Notes: generated by a model from the sequence alone, not told the origin. A stretch of DNA of 58,242 bases from Hydrogenoanaerobacterium sp032017025 (GCF_032017025.1 NZ_DALZQO010000020.1:1-58242); one strand, 5' to 3'; positions 15,831 to 26,700 are shown, counted from the stretch's first letter. A program made the numbers and translations.

Positions 15831-17213
15831 TTATTCTTTGGCGAGCAAATCTGCTACGTACAAGCCGTTTGCCGCCGCCTGCGACAGTGAGCGCGTAAAG
15901 CCTGCGCCATCACCGATTGCGTAGATATTATTGCAGCCTGTAATCTTAAAGTTTTCGCACTCGGGGCGGGCGGAATAATACTTACACTCAATGCCGTACA
16001 GCAAAGTATCGTAATTAGCGGTACCGGGTGCAATCTTGTCAAGCGCCTCCAAAGTCTCCATAATGTTATCCAACTGGCGTTTGGGCATACACAGGCTCAA
16101 ATCACCGGGAACCGCCGCAAGCGTAGGGAGAACAGTGGATTGCTTTAAGCGTTTTTCATCGGTTCTTCTGCCCAGTTTCAAATCGCCCAGACGCTGCACC
16201 AATACACTGCCGCCACTGATGAGGTTTGCAAGGCTTGCCACATGGCGTGCATATTCAATGGGGTTGTTAAACGGCTGGGTAAAGCGCATGGTAGAAAGCA
16301 GAGCAAAGTTTGAGTTCTCGGTCTTGCGCGACTGGTCACGGTAGCTGTGCCCGTTTACAGTCAGTACGCCGTCGGTATTTTCTGTAACAACCTGTCCGCG
16401 CTCGTTAAAGCAGAACATTCTGGTTGTATCGCCATAACCCTTGCTGCGGTACCAAATTTTAGGCTCATAGATTTTCTTGGAAAAATCCTCCCAGACCAGT
16501 GCGGGCAGCTCTACGCGTACACCCACGTCAACCTGATTGTTCTTGAGAGGAATCTTATTTTTTTCACACCATTTTACAAAGAAACGGCTTCCCACACGCC
16601 CTACAGCGAAAATAATCTCATCTGCCGTCACCTCATGCTCTCCGCCCTTGTCTACAGCGGTAATCACACGGGTGTTTTTGTCTACATCTAGCACCTCGGT
16701 GTTGGTAAGAATATCGCAGCGCGTGCTCAAGTTCTCAATCAGTTTTCGCATAGTATCAAAGTTTGAGTCTGTGCCAAGATGTTTAAGCTGCGCCTGGTTC
16801 ATATGAAGGTCGTGCTGGGTGCAGAGCTTTTTTAGCTCATTGTTTGGCATAAAACGCTCGGTGGTTGCACCAAACTTCACTAAAATTTCGTCTGCCTGCT
16901 CAATGTAATCAATGACGGTGGCATCCGGCAAAAACTCTGTCAGCCAGCCACCGTATTCTGTGGAGATTACATACTTGCCATCCGAAAAAGCGCCTGCGCC
17001 TGCCATGCCCTCCATAATCGCACATGATTTGCACTTGATGCAGTGGTCCACTTTCTTGGTAATGATCGGGCAGGATCTACCGGTGAGGGCATTGCCCTTT
17101 TCAAAGATACATACCGAAAGTGCGGGATTGGTGGTGACAAGACGGTAAGCAGCCATAATACCGCCGATTCCGCCGCCTACAATAGCAACGTCGTAGTGTT
17201 TTTTCATAGACAT
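15831..17213 (-). CDS. FAD-dependent NAD(P)/FAD oxidoreductase (COG2509-like)
   Basis: A 460-residue flavoprotein. The N-terminal dinucleotide fold is VAIVGGGIGGIMAAYRL, and a second FAD segment near the end reads IYAIGDGAGFTRSLSQAAANG. Between them is CIKCKSC, an unusual CxxCxxC knuckle near residue 60, then GAGAFSDGKY. The layout matches a widespread but uncharacterised FAD dehydrogenase family (COG2509) that has similarity to geranylgeranyl-reductase-like enzymes; the substrate is not known. ATG 17213 has AAAGGAGAG 6 bases upstream. An upstream in-frame ATG at 17282 lacks one. Confidence 0.75.
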   Translation of the reverse strand: MSMKKHYDVAIVGGGIGGIMAAYRLVTTNPALSVCIFEKGNALTGRSCPIITKKVDHCIKCKSCAIMEGMAGAGAFSDGKYVISTEYGGWLTEFLPDATVIDYIEQADEILVKFGATTERFMPNNELKKLCTQHDLHMNQAQLKHLGTDSNFDTMRKLIENLSTRCDILTNTEVLDVDKNTRVITAVDKGGEHEVTADEIIFAVGRVGSRFFVKWCEKNKIPLKNNQVDVGVRVELPALVWEDFSKKIYEPKIWYRSKGYGDTTRMFCFNERGQVVTENTDGVLTVNGHSYRDQSRKTENSNFALLSTMRFTQPFNNPIEYARHVASLANLISGGSVLVQRLGDLKLGRRTDEKRLKQSTVLPTLAAVPGDLSLCMPKRQLDNIMETLEALDKIAPGTANYDTLLYGIECKYYSARPECENFKITGCNNIYAIGDGAGFTRSLSQAAANGLYVADLLAKE

Positions 17214-17344
17214 AGTGTTCTCTCCTTTAAAGCAAAAGGTATATATTCGAGTGCTGTGCAACAAGAATTCTGATTCATGCACAAACTCTCATATTGTACA
17301 GTAACTCAAGCCACCTGTCAAGAGTATCATGGCAATTTTACAAT

Positions 17345-18601
17345 TTACAGATTACGCAACCTTCTCAGCAGCTCGCTTGGTTTTATAAAATGTACCGCCT
17401 TGCCGGTTTTCGGCGTGCCGTCATCATTATAAAGCTTGTGGTAAACAGCGAGCATATAGTTTGCCAGGTCTTCCGCACCGCTGCGCTTTACCGACGCAAT
17501 AACCGAACGCTTGAGAATATCCAATTCCTCAGGTGACTTGTTTTTTACCTCTCTGAGTTTTTCTGCCATGCTGGCCGCGTCGTCAAACACAAAACCATTT
17601 TCGCCCTCGCGAACCTGGTCAGCGTTAAGCGGGTCAAGGCGCTGCAATACGGGCAAGCCGGTTGCCATGCCCTCCAGCATTGATATCGAGTTGGTGTCCG
17701 AAAGGGAAGCGGTGATATACACATCACACGATGCAAGGTAAGGGGGCAGCTCGTCATGCTGTACGGCACCCGCAAATGTAATCATCTCAGAAATACCGAG
17801 TACCCTTGCCTGCTCCTCCAACTCTTCCTTACAGGGACCATCGCCAATCACAATCAAGTGAATCTTGTCCTCTTTTGTAATGCACTGCGCCCAGTTATCC
17901 AAAATAACGTCTACGCTTTTTTCTCTGCCCAGTCTGCCTACAAAGCAGGCGATCATCTGGTCATCTGCAAGGCCGTATTTTTCACGGAATGCGGCTTTCT
18001 TTTCGGCGCTTATGTTCGCAGGGCTGAACGATTCCAGCTCAACCGAGTTTGGAATGACGTTGACGTCTTTCTTAACGCCCGACTGCTTAAAGTATTCGGC
18101 GCATTTTTTAGACGGGCCGGTGAGTGCGGATGCCGATTTTGCGAGTAACTTGGTATAACGGNNNNNNNNNNTATAACGGTGGCTGACCTTTGTCATCGCC
18201 CCCACCAATCTCGGCGGTGCAATGTAGTAAATATATTCGTCATACATCGTATGCAGTGTGTAAACCAATGGCTTTTTCAAAATCTTTGCTGCCATCACAC
18301 CCGAAATACCAATACCAAACTCATTGTGAATATGGATAATATCAGGATTAAAGTCGCGAATGAATTTCAGCCTGCGCTCGCTGATCGGGGCAGCGACACC
18401 AAAATTGTAGAAGCGGCGCATTCGTTTTGCAGGGCAGTGAAGTACGCCGTCTTTCATATAATGCCTGCGGGTGTTATAGTCAGCAGTCACCACGAGAACT
18501 TGATGTCCCAGCTTTTCAAGACCTTCTTTTAAAATCTTCACATGGGTAACAACACCATTAATGTGGGGAAGGTAGGTTTCGGTAAAAAGGGCAACTCTCA
18601 T
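17345..18601 (-). CDS. GT4-family glycosyltransferase (interrupted by an assembly gap)
   Basis: A family 4 glycosyltransferase, GT-B fold. The N-terminal domain starts MRVALFTETYLPHINGVVTH, with IIHIHNEFGIG in the acceptor half. The donor half has CFVGRLGREKSVD, VIGDGP and the ExxxxxxE motif region SDTNSISMLEGMATGLPV. It resembles diacylglycerol glucosyltransferases that make membrane glycolipids, but the acceptor cannot be read. Ten Ns at 18162-18171 interrupt it. Removing them together with the duplicated 8 bases at their edges keeps the frame (SHRYTKLL) and gives about 412 residues. Confidence 0.85.
   Translation of the reverse strand: MRVALFTETYLPHINGVVTHVKILKEGLEKLGHQVLVVTADYNTRRHYMKDGVLHCPAKRMRRFYNFGVAAPISERRLKFIRDFNPDIIHIHNEFGIGISGVMAAKILKKPLVYTLHTMYDEYIYYIAPPRLVGAMTKVSHRYXXXXRYTKLLAKSASALTGPSKKCAEYFKQSGVKKDVNVIPNSVELESFSPANISAEKKAAFREKYGLADDQMIACFVGRLGREKSVDVILDNWAQCITKEDKIHLIVIGDGPCKEELEEQARVLGISEMITFAGAVQHDELPPYLASCDVYITASLSDTNSISMLEGMATGLPVLQRLDPLNADQVREGENGFVFDDAASMAEKLREVKNKSPEELDILKRSVIASVKRSGAEDLANYMLAVYHKLYNDDGTPKTGKAVHFIKPSELLRRLRNL
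18162..18171. other. Assembly gap (10 N)
   Basis: Ten Ns. The left flank ends in tataacgg and the right flank begins with the same 8 bases, so the two contigs probably overlap and no sequence is missing. Confidence 0.85.
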
Positions 18602-18668
18602 AATATCCTCCGTAGAATAATATTTTGCTGGCTAAAGAAGCACAATGTATCAATTGTTTCATATAGCT

Positions 18669-18696
18669 AGTATATCATAAATAACAGTTCTTTCAA
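18669..18696 (-). promoter_or_regulatory. Promoter of the glycosyltransferase gene
   Basis: On the minus strand: TTGAAA (18696-18691), 16-base spacer, TATACT (18674-18669). Confidence 0.55.
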
Positions 18697-18788
18697 ATAT
18701 CTATACGAGATAGAATACGAGAAATCTTCATTAAAATGTGGTAAATGGGTAAAAAACTTTATTACGCAGTCATCTTATTTACATTTGC

Positions 18789-18817
18789 TTGAATCTGCGG
18801 ATGTTGTAGGGTATAAT
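18789..18817 (+). promoter_or_regulatory. Promoter of hprK
   Basis: TTGAAT (18789-18794), a 17-base spacer and TATAAT (18812-18817). It drives hprK and possibly the co-directional genes after it. Confidence 0.65.
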
Positions 18818-18876
18818 ATTTATTAGTTATGCACGCTGTTCGGAGCGCTCCACATTCTAACAAAAGGACTGATAAA

Positions 18877-19839
18877 ATGAGCAACAGCTTTTCGGTAAGT
18901 TTTGAAAAAATTGCAAAAGATTTGTCTCTTGAAACCATTTACGCGCCCTGTGAGCTTTCGCAAATTTTGGTGACCTGTGCGGATTTGAACCGCCCCGGTA
19001 TTCAGCTTGCAGGTTTTTATGATTTCTTTGACCAAGACCGTATCCAGATTTTGGGTAAGGCGGAACTTGGCTATTTGGAACTGTTTTCACAGGAAAAGCT
19101 TGCGAAGCGCCTGGATAAATTTTTCTCACTAAAGCCTCCCGCCGTTATTATTGCGCGCGAGCTCGATGTGCTACCGATGATGGTGGAGTGCGCCATCAAA
19201 TACGAAGTGCCGCTGCTACGCACTGTCGATGCCACCACAAGCTTCTACTCTGCGCTCGCGGCAATGCTCAATATAGAGCTTGCACCCCGCATCACCCGCC
19301 ATGGCGTACTGGTTGAGGTTTATGGCGAGGGCATTTTGCTGCTGGGCGAGAGCGGAGTTGGTAAAAGCGAAACAGCAATCGAACTTGTTAAGCGCGGCCA
19401 CCGCCTTATTGCAGATGATGCGGTTGAAATCCGCCGCGTCTCCAGTCGCTCCTTGGTTGGTACTTCGCCCGAAAACATCCGCCATTTTTTAGAGCTGCGC
19501 GGTGTCGGTATCATCAATGCCCGCCGTATCTTCGGTATGGGGGCTGTCAAGGTCACCGAAAAAATCGATATGGTAATTCAGCTTGAGCTATGGGACAATA
19601 ACAAGGTTTACGACCGTATGGGTATGGACAGTGAGCACACAGAAATCCTCGGTAACAAGGTACCCTCGCTTACCATTCCAGTAAAGCCAGGGCGTAACCT
19701 TGCGGTTATCATCGAGGTTGCCGCAATGAACAATCGTCCGAAAAAAATGGGCTATAATGCTGCGCAGGAGCTATTGCAAAAGCTTGGCATGCTGGAAGAT
19801 GCAAATGCAATGGGCACCTCCGAATGGGATGCTTTTTAA
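18877..19839 (+). CDS. hprK: HPr kinase/phosphorylase
   Basis: A 320-residue enzyme that phosphorylates and dephosphorylates Ser46 of HPr, the signal for carbon catabolite control in Firmicutes. The P-loop is GESGVGKS (residues 157-164). The family signature ELRGVGIINARRIFG and the segment PVKPGRNLAVIIEVAAMN follow. ATG 18877 has AAAAGGA upstream and gives the usual length; an ATG 48 bases earlier lacks a site. It is followed by glucokinase, so sugar sensing and sugar entry genes sit together. Confidence 0.95.
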   Translation: MSNSFSVSFEKIAKDLSLETIYAPCELSQILVTCADLNRPGIQLAGFYDFFDQDRIQILGKAELGYLELFSQEKLAKRLDKFFSLKPPAVIIARELDVLPMMVECAIKYEVPLLRTVDATTSFYSALAAMLNIELAPRITRHGVLVEVYGEGILLLGESGVGKSETAIELVKRGHRLIADDAVEIRRVSSRSLVGTSPENIRHFLELRGVGIINARRIFGMGAVKVTEKIDMVIQLELWDNNKVYDRMGMDSEHTEILGNKVPSLTIPVKPGRNLAVIIEVAAMNNRPKKMGYNAAQELLQKLGMLEDANAMGTSEWDAF

Positions 19840-19882
19840 GCAATAAATCAGACAGTAAGTTGATGATGGAAGGACAGAAAAT

Positions 19883-20839
19883 ATGAAATATTATGTTGGC
19901 ATTGATCTCGGAGGAACCAATATTGCGGTTGGCGTCGTGGATGAAAATTATCAGATCATCTCTCGCAGCAAGATGAAAACCAACGCAATTCGTCCCGCCG
20001 AGCCGATCTGCGATGATATGGCGGCTGCGGTTCATATGGCGCTCAAGAATGCAAGCCTCACTCTGAAAGATGTGTATTGGGTAGGTGTGGGCACTCCGGG
20101 CACCGTCGACCATACTACCGGTGTAATCGGCTATGCAAACAATCTCGATTTTCACAACGTTCCCATCAAAAAAATGATGGAGGAGCGTCTGGGCGTTAAA
20201 GTGTACGTTGAGAACGATGCCAACGCGGCAGCGTACGGTGAAGCGGTTGCGGGTGCTGCCAAAGGTGTGCAGAATATGCTTGCCATTACGCTTGGCACCG
20301 GTGTCGGCGGCGGTATCATCCTCGACGGCAAAATTTACTCTGGTACCCACGGTGCGGGCGGTGAGCTGGGCCATATGGGTATTGTTATGGGCGGCAGACA
20401 CTGCACCTGTGGCAGAAATGGCTGCATTGAGGCTTATGCTTCTGCAACAGGGCTTATCAACCTCACCAAAGAGGCAATGCAAGAACATAAAGACAGTAAA
20501 ATGTGGCAGTTTGCCGAAAGCCTTGAGCAGGTAAGCGGTAGAACTGCGTTTGATGCAATGCGCGAGGGCGATGCTTACGGCGAGGCGGTTGTTGATACTT
20601 ATGTGGAATATTTGGCTTACGGTCTCGTAAACTATATTAATATCTTTGCCCCCGAGCTGATTGTTATCGGCGGCGGTATCAGCAAAGAGGGCGAGCCCTT
20701 CCTTAAGAGAATCCGTGAAAAAATTTCTGCTCAAATCTATGGCGACTCTACCGTCACCAGACTTGCCTGCGCACAGCTTGGCAACGATGCAGGCATTATT
20801 GGCGCAGCATTTTTAGGCAATTTGGCAGATAACTTATAA
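19883..20839 (+). CDS. glcK: ROK-family glucokinase
   Basis: A 318-residue ROK kinase that phosphorylates free glucose. It has the phosphate-binding DLGGTN (residues 8-13), GVGTPGTVD, the catalytic Asp region ENDANAAAYGE (about 110-120), TLGTGVGGGII and the ROK zinc motif HCTCGRNGC. AGGACAG precedes the ATG. The gene lies 43 bases after hprK and is probably in the same transcript. Sugar specificity (glucose or a related hexose) is inferred from family. Confidence 0.92.
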   Translation: MKYYVGIDLGGTNIAVGVVDENYQIISRSKMKTNAIRPAEPICDDMAAAVHMALKNASLTLKDVYWVGVGTPGTVDHTTGVIGYANNLDFHNVPIKKMMEERLGVKVYVENDANAAAYGEAVAGAAKGVQNMLAITLGTGVGGGIILDGKIYSGTHGAGGELGHMGIVMGGRHCTCGRNGCIEAYASATGLINLTKEAMQEHKDSKMWQFAESLEQVSGRTAFDAMREGDAYGEAVVDTYVEYLAYGLVNYINIFAPELIVIGGGISKEGEPFLKRIREKISAQIYGDSTVTRLACAQLGNDAGIIGAAFLGNLADNL

Positions 20840-20946
20840 ATTGTGCACCGCTCTGCCGGCAGCATCTGTGCTCCTTGGTTACATAGGATGCCTCGTTTTG
20901 TTGTGCCAATTTATCATGTAAATTATCAATTATCCAGAGGTGTATT

Positions 20947-21858
20947 ATGGGAACGAACGAGCAGCTTGTCGAGTTTTGTAAGGAACATCAAATTACCTGC
21001 CTCACGAACCAGCCGATGAAGGAATATACGTCCTTTGAAATCGGCGGTGATGCCAAAGTCATGGTCAAACCCTCATCCATTGTGCAAATACAACAGGTGC
21101 TGCGTTTTTGCAACACAGCAGGGGTAACCCCGCTCATCATTGGCAACGGTTCAGATTTACTGGTGTGTGATGAGGGTATCGCCCGCCCGGTGATACAAGT
21201 CGGCGGTGCATTCAGCGGCATTCGTATTGAAAACGGCGATCAGCTCGTCTGTGAAGCCGGTGTGACCCTTGCAAAGGCTTGTACCTTTGCGTGGGAGCAT
21301 TCCCTCACCGGTATGGAGTTCGCGTACGGTATTCCCGGCAATGTGGGCGGTGCTGTTTATATGAATGCGGGCGCGTACGGCGGTGAGATGAAAGATATTG
21401 TCGCCTGTGTAACGCATGTTACGATGGCGGGTGAGGTGGAGACAATTTGCGGCGATGCCTGCAATTTTGGCTACCGCCACAGTGCCTATACCGATAATGG
21501 CTGCTGTATTGCCGAGGTGCGCTTTCAGCTTTCCGTTGGAGACGCCACCGAAATCAGAGCAAAAATGGATGATTTGATGAACCGCCGCGTTACAAAGCAG
21601 CCGCTGGAATTTCCGAGCGGCGGCAGCACCTTCAAGCGCCCGGTAGGGGACTATGCCTCCGCACTGATTGACCGTTGTGGGCTAAAGGGCAGGCGTGTCG
21701 GCGGCGCTATGGTCAGCGAAAAGCATGCGGGCTTTCTCATCAACTACGACCATGCTACCTGTGCCGATGTGTTGGCACTGGTGAAGGTGGTGCAGGACGA
21801 GGTAAAGGAAAAAACAGGCTTTGAGCTGGAGTGTGAGATTAAGCATATTACCGGCTAG
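20947..21858 (+). CDS. murB: UDP-N-acetylenolpyruvoylglucosamine reductase
   Basis: A 303-residue FAD enzyme that makes UDP-MurNAc, the second step of peptidoglycan precursor synthesis. It has the FAD-binding segments GNGSDLLV and GIPGNVGGAVYMNAGAYGGE. GGSTFKRP carries the catalytic Ser near residue 227, and LKGRRVGGAMVSEKHAGFLIN completes the type IIb signature. AGAGGTG precedes the ATG. It lies between glcK and rapZ, a conserved arrangement in clostridia. Confidence 0.95.
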   Translation: MGTNEQLVEFCKEHQITCLTNQPMKEYTSFEIGGDAKVMVKPSSIVQIQQVLRFCNTAGVTPLIIGNGSDLLVCDEGIARPVIQVGGAFSGIRIENGDQLVCEAGVTLAKACTFAWEHSLTGMEFAYGIPGNVGGAVYMNAGAYGGEMKDIVACVTHVTMAGEVETICGDACNFGYRHSAYTDNGCCIAEVRFQLSVGDATEIRAKMDDLMNRRVTKQPLEFPSGGSTFKRPVGDYASALIDRCGLKGRRVGGAMVSEKHAGFLINYDHATCADVLALVKVVQDEVKEKTGFELECEIKHITG

Positions 21859-21885
21859 GCATTTATTTTGAGGAGAGTTAATCCC

Positions 21886-21929
21886 GGAGGATTGCGCGCA
21901 GCAAAACGAAGTGCTGCGGCAATTCTTCC
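21886..21929 (+). promoter_or_regulatory. Hairpin in the murB-rapZ spacer
   Basis: GGAGGATTGC pairs imperfectly with GCAATTCTTCC, and CAGCA/TGCTG forms the inner stem. It ends 18 bases before the rapZ start and has no T run, so it is more likely an mRNA stability or translation element than a terminator. Confidence 0.4.
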
Positions 21930-21947
21930 CGAGAGGTTGGAGAAAAA

Positions 21948-22814
21948 ATGGAATTTCTAATTGTAACAGGCATGAGCGGCGCGGGTAAATCAGGTGCGGC
22001 AAATGTACTGGAAGATATGGGATATTACTGTGTTGACAACATTCCTCCCGCGCTAATCGCCAAATTTTCTGAGGTTTGCATGCAGTCTGGCGGAAAAATA
22101 AACAAGGTTGCTATGGTGGTGGATTCGCGCGGCGGCGATTTGTTCGGTGGGTTGTTTGAGAGCCTTGAAGAGCTCAAGATGAACAACAACCACTACCGCA
22201 TTTTATTTCTTGATTGTGATGATGACGTGCTCATTACACGCTACAAAGAAACGCGCCGCAAGCATCCGCTGTGTGAAAGCGGAACATCGTCGATTGAGGA
22301 GGCAATTCATCTTGAGCGTGAGTTGCTGATGCCTGCAAAGCTGAAAGCCAGCTATGTTATCGACACCTCTTTGTTAACCGCAGCCCAGCTGCGCGATAAG
22401 ATTTTTGATATTTTTGAGCAAGGGGATAACACACGTCTACTCATCAACTGCATGTCGTTTGGTTTTAAATACGGGCTACCGAGTGAGGCGGATCTTGTAT
22501 TTGATGTCCGCTGTCTGCCCAATCCGTTCTACATAGAACAACTTAAGCATCAAACAGGCAAAGACCAACCGGTGGAGGATTATGTGCTGCAATTCGAGCA
22601 ATCCCGCACATTGCTTGCCAAACTGAGCGACCTGCTGGAATATCTCGTTCCGCTTTATGTGGAAGAGGGAAAAACCCAGTTAATGATCGCCATTGGCTGT
22701 ACCGGCGGAAAACACCGTTCTGTGGTGTTTACCGAAAAACTCGGCAAATTTCTTGCCGACAAGGGGTATCGCGTGGTGCGCAATCACCGTGATATGTTAA
22801 AGGTTAAAAGATAA
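21948..22814 (+). CDS. rapZ: RapZ/YvcJ-family nucleotide-binding protein
   Basis: A 288-residue P-loop protein with Walker A GMSGAGKS at residues 8-15 and the family signatures DNIPPALI, VVDSRGGDLF, FGFKYGLP, DVRCLPNPF and the C-terminal IGCTGGKHRSV. In Bacillus YvcJ hydrolyses nucleotides; in enteric bacteria RapZ controls amino-sugar synthesis through small RNAs. The exact job in clostridia is not settled. A strong GGAG precedes the ATG. whiA follows 19 bases later. Confidence 0.93.
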   Translation: MEFLIVTGMSGAGKSGAANVLEDMGYYCVDNIPPALIAKFSEVCMQSGGKINKVAMVVDSRGGDLFGGLFESLEELKMNNNHYRILFLDCDDDVLITRYKETRRKHPLCESGTSSIEEAIHLERELLMPAKLKASYVIDTSLLTAAQLRDKIFDIFEQGDNTRLLINCMSFGFKYGLPSEADLVFDVRCLPNPFYIEQLKHQTGKDQPVEDYVLQFEQSRTLLAKLSDLLEYLVPLYVEEGKTQLMIAIGCTGGKHRSVVFTEKLGKFLADKGYRVVRNHRDMLKVKR

Positions 22815-22833
22815 AAGAAGGGGGAGCCCCTCT

Positions 22834-23769
22834 ATGTCGTTTGCACAGCAACTGAAACAGGAGATTTACGAAGCAAGACCGACCGAGCGCGAGCTTAAAA
22901 TCGCGCAGGCCTATGGTCTTTTGCTTTTTTCAAAAAACTTTTCAAAGCAGGCAATTTCAATTCAAACCGAGCATGAGCAAACTGCACGTCTGTTTTGCGA
23001 TTACATCATCGACCTCATTGGCATCAAAACCAGCATTCTCTATTCGGAGTTTGAAAAAAAGAACGGTAGTACCATCTTTACCGCCACTGTAGAAGCCGAG
23101 GAAGACAGGGTAAATATCCTGCGTTTTTTCGGTCATTCGTCCGATGATGTCAGCCTGCGCATCAATATGCAGAACATTCAATCGGATAAAGGGCTGAACG
23201 CTTTCATTACAGGTGTTTATTTGGTGTGCGGTAATATTACCGATCCGAAAAAGAATTACCATCTCGAATTTGTCACGCCGCATATGCACTTATGCAAAGA
23301 CCTTATCACGCTTATTTCCAGTGTGCTTGAAACGCCAAAGCTTACTCAGCGCCGCTCGGCGTACATCGCCTATCTCAAAGAGAGCGAGGCGATTGAGGAT
23401 ATGATGACGTACATGGGCGCAACAAGCTGTTCGCTGCAGCTGATGAACATTAAAATTTACAAAGACGTGCGCAACAAGGTAAACCGCGTCACCAACTGTG
23501 AAACCGCCAACATTGAAAAAACTGTCACGGCTGCCGCAGCGCAGCTTGAGGACATCAACTATATTTTTGCAGCTAGAGGCATTGATTTTCTGCCCGATGA
23601 CCTTCGTGAGCTTGCAGAGCTGCGGGCCGACAACCCCGAAATGAGCCTGCGTGAGCTGGGCGAGGCGCTTTCCACGCCGCTCACACGCTCGGGTGTAAAC
23701 CACCGCCTAAAGCGCCTATCCAACATTGCAAACGAGCTGCGGCAGAAGAAACCGGCAAAAAGGAGCTAA
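22834..23769 (+). CDS. whiA: WhiA, LAGLIDADG-like and helix-turn-helix protein
   Basis: A 311-residue protein with a degenerate LAGLIDADG homing-endonuclease-like N-terminal part and a C-terminal helix-turn-helix (MSLRELGEALSTPLTRSGVNHRL). In actinobacteria WhiA activates sporulation genes; in Firmicutes it influences division and nucleoid organisation. GGGGGAG lies upstream of the ATG. The order rapZ-whiA is near universal in Gram-positive bacteria. dnaE starts 3 bases after its stop. Confidence 0.93.
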   Translation: MSFAQQLKQEIYEARPTERELKIAQAYGLLLFSKNFSKQAISIQTEHEQTARLFCDYIIDLIGIKTSILYSEFEKKNGSTIFTATVEAEEDRVNILRFFGHSSDDVSLRINMQNIQSDKGLNAFITGVYLVCGNITDPKKNYHLEFVTPHMHLCKDLITLISSVLETPKLTQRRSAYIAYLKESEAIEDMMTYMGATSCSLQLMNIKIYKDVRNKVNRVTNCETANIEKTVTAAAAQLEDINYIFAARGIDFLPDDLRELAELRADNPEMSLRELGEALSTPLTRSGVNHRLKRLSNIANELRQKKPAKRS

Positions 23770-23772
23770 CCT

Positions 23773-26700
23773 ATGGAGAACTTTGTGCACCTGCACGTAC
23801 ATACCGAATACAGCCTGCTCGACGGTGCCTGCCGCATCAGCAGGTTGGTTCAGCGTGTCAAAGAACTCGGTCAGCCAGCATGCGCCATCACCGATCATGG
23901 CGTTATGTTCGGGGTGATCGATTTTTATAAGGAGTGCGAGAAGCAGGGGATAAAGCCAATCATCGGGTGTGAGGTGTATGTCGCGCCTCGCACCCGTTTC
24001 GATAAGGTATATAAAATGGACACCAGCCCCTATCATCTTGTACTGCTGTGCAAAAATGAGACAGGCTATCAAAACCTTATCAAAATAGTCTCTCAAGGCT
24101 TTATCGAGGGCTTTTACTCCAAACCGCGCGTCGATTTGGAGCTGCTGAGAGCCCACCACGAGGGGCTGATTGCGCTTTCCGCCTGCCTTGCGGGCGAAGT
24201 GCCGCGCAAGCTGATGCAAGGCGATTACGCCGCTGCCAAAGAGACCGCTCTCATGTATCGGCAGATATTCGGTGAGGATAACTATTACATCGAGATTCAG
24301 GACCATGGCATTCGTGAGCAAAAAGTAATTCTGCCCAGTCTTGTAAAGCTTTCCGAGGAAACGGGTATTGGGCTTGTTGCTACCAACGATGCCCACTACA
24401 TCCGCAAGCAAGACAGTAAGATGCAGAATGTGCTGGTATGTATTCAAACCAACCGTACGGTTGACGACCCCTCCGATATGGAGTTTGCCACCGACGAGTT
24501 TTACATCAAAAGCCGCAGTGAAATGCTCGAAACGTTTCCTCAGCTGGAGCGTGCACTCGACAATACCATCAAAATTGCTGAGATGTGCGACCTGCACTTT
24601 GAGTTTGGTGTGACCAAGCTGCCTTATTTCACCGCTCCGGGCGGGCAGGACAACTACGAATACTTCAGTGAGCTTTGCTACAGGGGGTTACAGAAGCATT
24701 ATGGAGAAAACCCCGATGCATCGATTCGGAACAGGCTCGCCTACGAGCTTAGCGTCATTAAAAACATGGGCTACGTAGACTATTTTCTCATCGTGTCCGA
24801 TTTTGTTAACTACGCCCGCAGCCATGATATCCCCGTCGGCCCGGGCAGGGGCTCGGGTGCGGGCAGCATTGCGGCTTATTGCATCGGCATTACAGGTATC
24901 GACCCTATCCGCTACAATTTGCTGTTTGAGCGGTTTCTCAACCCCGAACGCGTCAGTATGCCCGACTTTGATATCGATTTCTGTTATGAAAAGCGCCAGA
25001 AGGTAATCGATTATGTTGTCTCAAAGTATGGTTCCGACCATGTAGCACAGATTATCACTTTTGGTACTATGGCGGCACGCGGTGCATTGCGCGATGTAGG
25101 GCGGGCGCTCGCCATTCCGTACCAAACGGTGGATGGCGTGGCAAAGTCTGTTCCGATGGAACTGCACATGTCACTCGATAAGGCACTCGCCGTATCTGCC
25201 GAATTCAAAGGCTACTATGAATCGGACGAAAAACTCAAAGAGCTAATCGACACGGCGCGCAGCCTGGAGGGTGTGCCGCGCCATTCATCCACCCATGCGG
25301 CGGGCGTTGTTATTACACGTAACCCGGTAGATACCTATGTGCCGCTTGCTAAAAACGACGAGTCCATTGTCACACAGTTCACCATGACAACACTCGAGGA
25401 GCTGGGGCTGCTCAAAATGGATTTTCTGGGGTTGCGTACGCTCACCGTCATCAGCGATTCTCAGAAGATGATCAATCGGTATGACCCCGCCTTTGATATC
25501 AACGAAATTGCTCAGGATGATAAAGCGGTATTCGAGATGCTTACCCGCGGCGAGACCGAGGGCGTATTCCAGTTTGAGTCGGCGGGCATGTGCCGTACCC
25601 TCAGCGGGCTGGGGCCACGGTCGCTTGAGGACATGATTGCGGTAATATCACTTTATCGCCCGGGTCCGATGGAATCGATTCCGCGCTACATTAAAAACCG
25701 TCACAACCCCGAGCTTGTCACCTATAAGCACCCACTGCTGAGGCCGATACTGGATGTCACCTACGGCTGCATTGTGTATCAGGAGCAGGTAATGCAGATC
25801 TGCCGCGAGCTTGCGGGGTACTCCTATGGGCGAGCCGATCTGGTGCGCCGCGCCATGAGTAAAAAGAAAGCAGATGTCATGGAAAAGGAGCGGCATAACT
25901 TTATCTACGGCATTCAGCTTGAGGATGGTACGTGGGAGTGCGAGGGTGCCATCCGCCGCGGTGTGCCCGAAAAGATAGCAAACGATATCTTTGATGAGAT
26001 GAACTCCTTTGCTGCCTATGCGTTCAACAAATCGCACGCGGCGGCATATGCCACAGTTTCGTATCAAACTGCGTATCTGAAATGTCACTATCCAAAAGAG
26101 TTTATGGCAGCGCTGATGACCAGTGTGCTGGATAATACCGATAAGGTCATCGAGTACATCGACGAGTGCGCACGCCTGCAAATCAAGGTGCTGCCGCCCG
26201 ACGTCAACTTCAGTGACGAGGGCTTTACCGTTGTAGGCAAGGATATCCGTTTTGGTTTGCTAGCCGTCAAAAATCTTGGCAAGGGCTTTATTGGCGACCT
26301 AATTGTTGAGCGGGAAAATGGACATTTTGATGGATTTACGGATTTTTGCGAGCGTATGCACGGCAAAGACCTAAACAAGCGTACGATGGAAAGCTTGATT
26401 AAATGCGGCGCGCTCGATAGCTTTGGGGTCAACCGCCGCCAAATGCTTTTGGGCTACGAGGCAGTGCTTGCAAACCTTGATGAAATCAAAAATAAGAATA
26501 TTGCAGGGCAGGTGAGCTTTTTTGAAATAGCGGCAGCCGAGATTAAAAAAGAAGAATACACACTGCCGAATGTAGAAGAATTTACTTTGCGTGAGCGCCT
26601 TGAAATGGAAAAGGACACCACAGGCTTGTTTTTGTCAGGGCATCCCGTCAGCGAATACCAAAGTGCGATTGCAACGATAGGGGCACACAAAATTCTAGAG

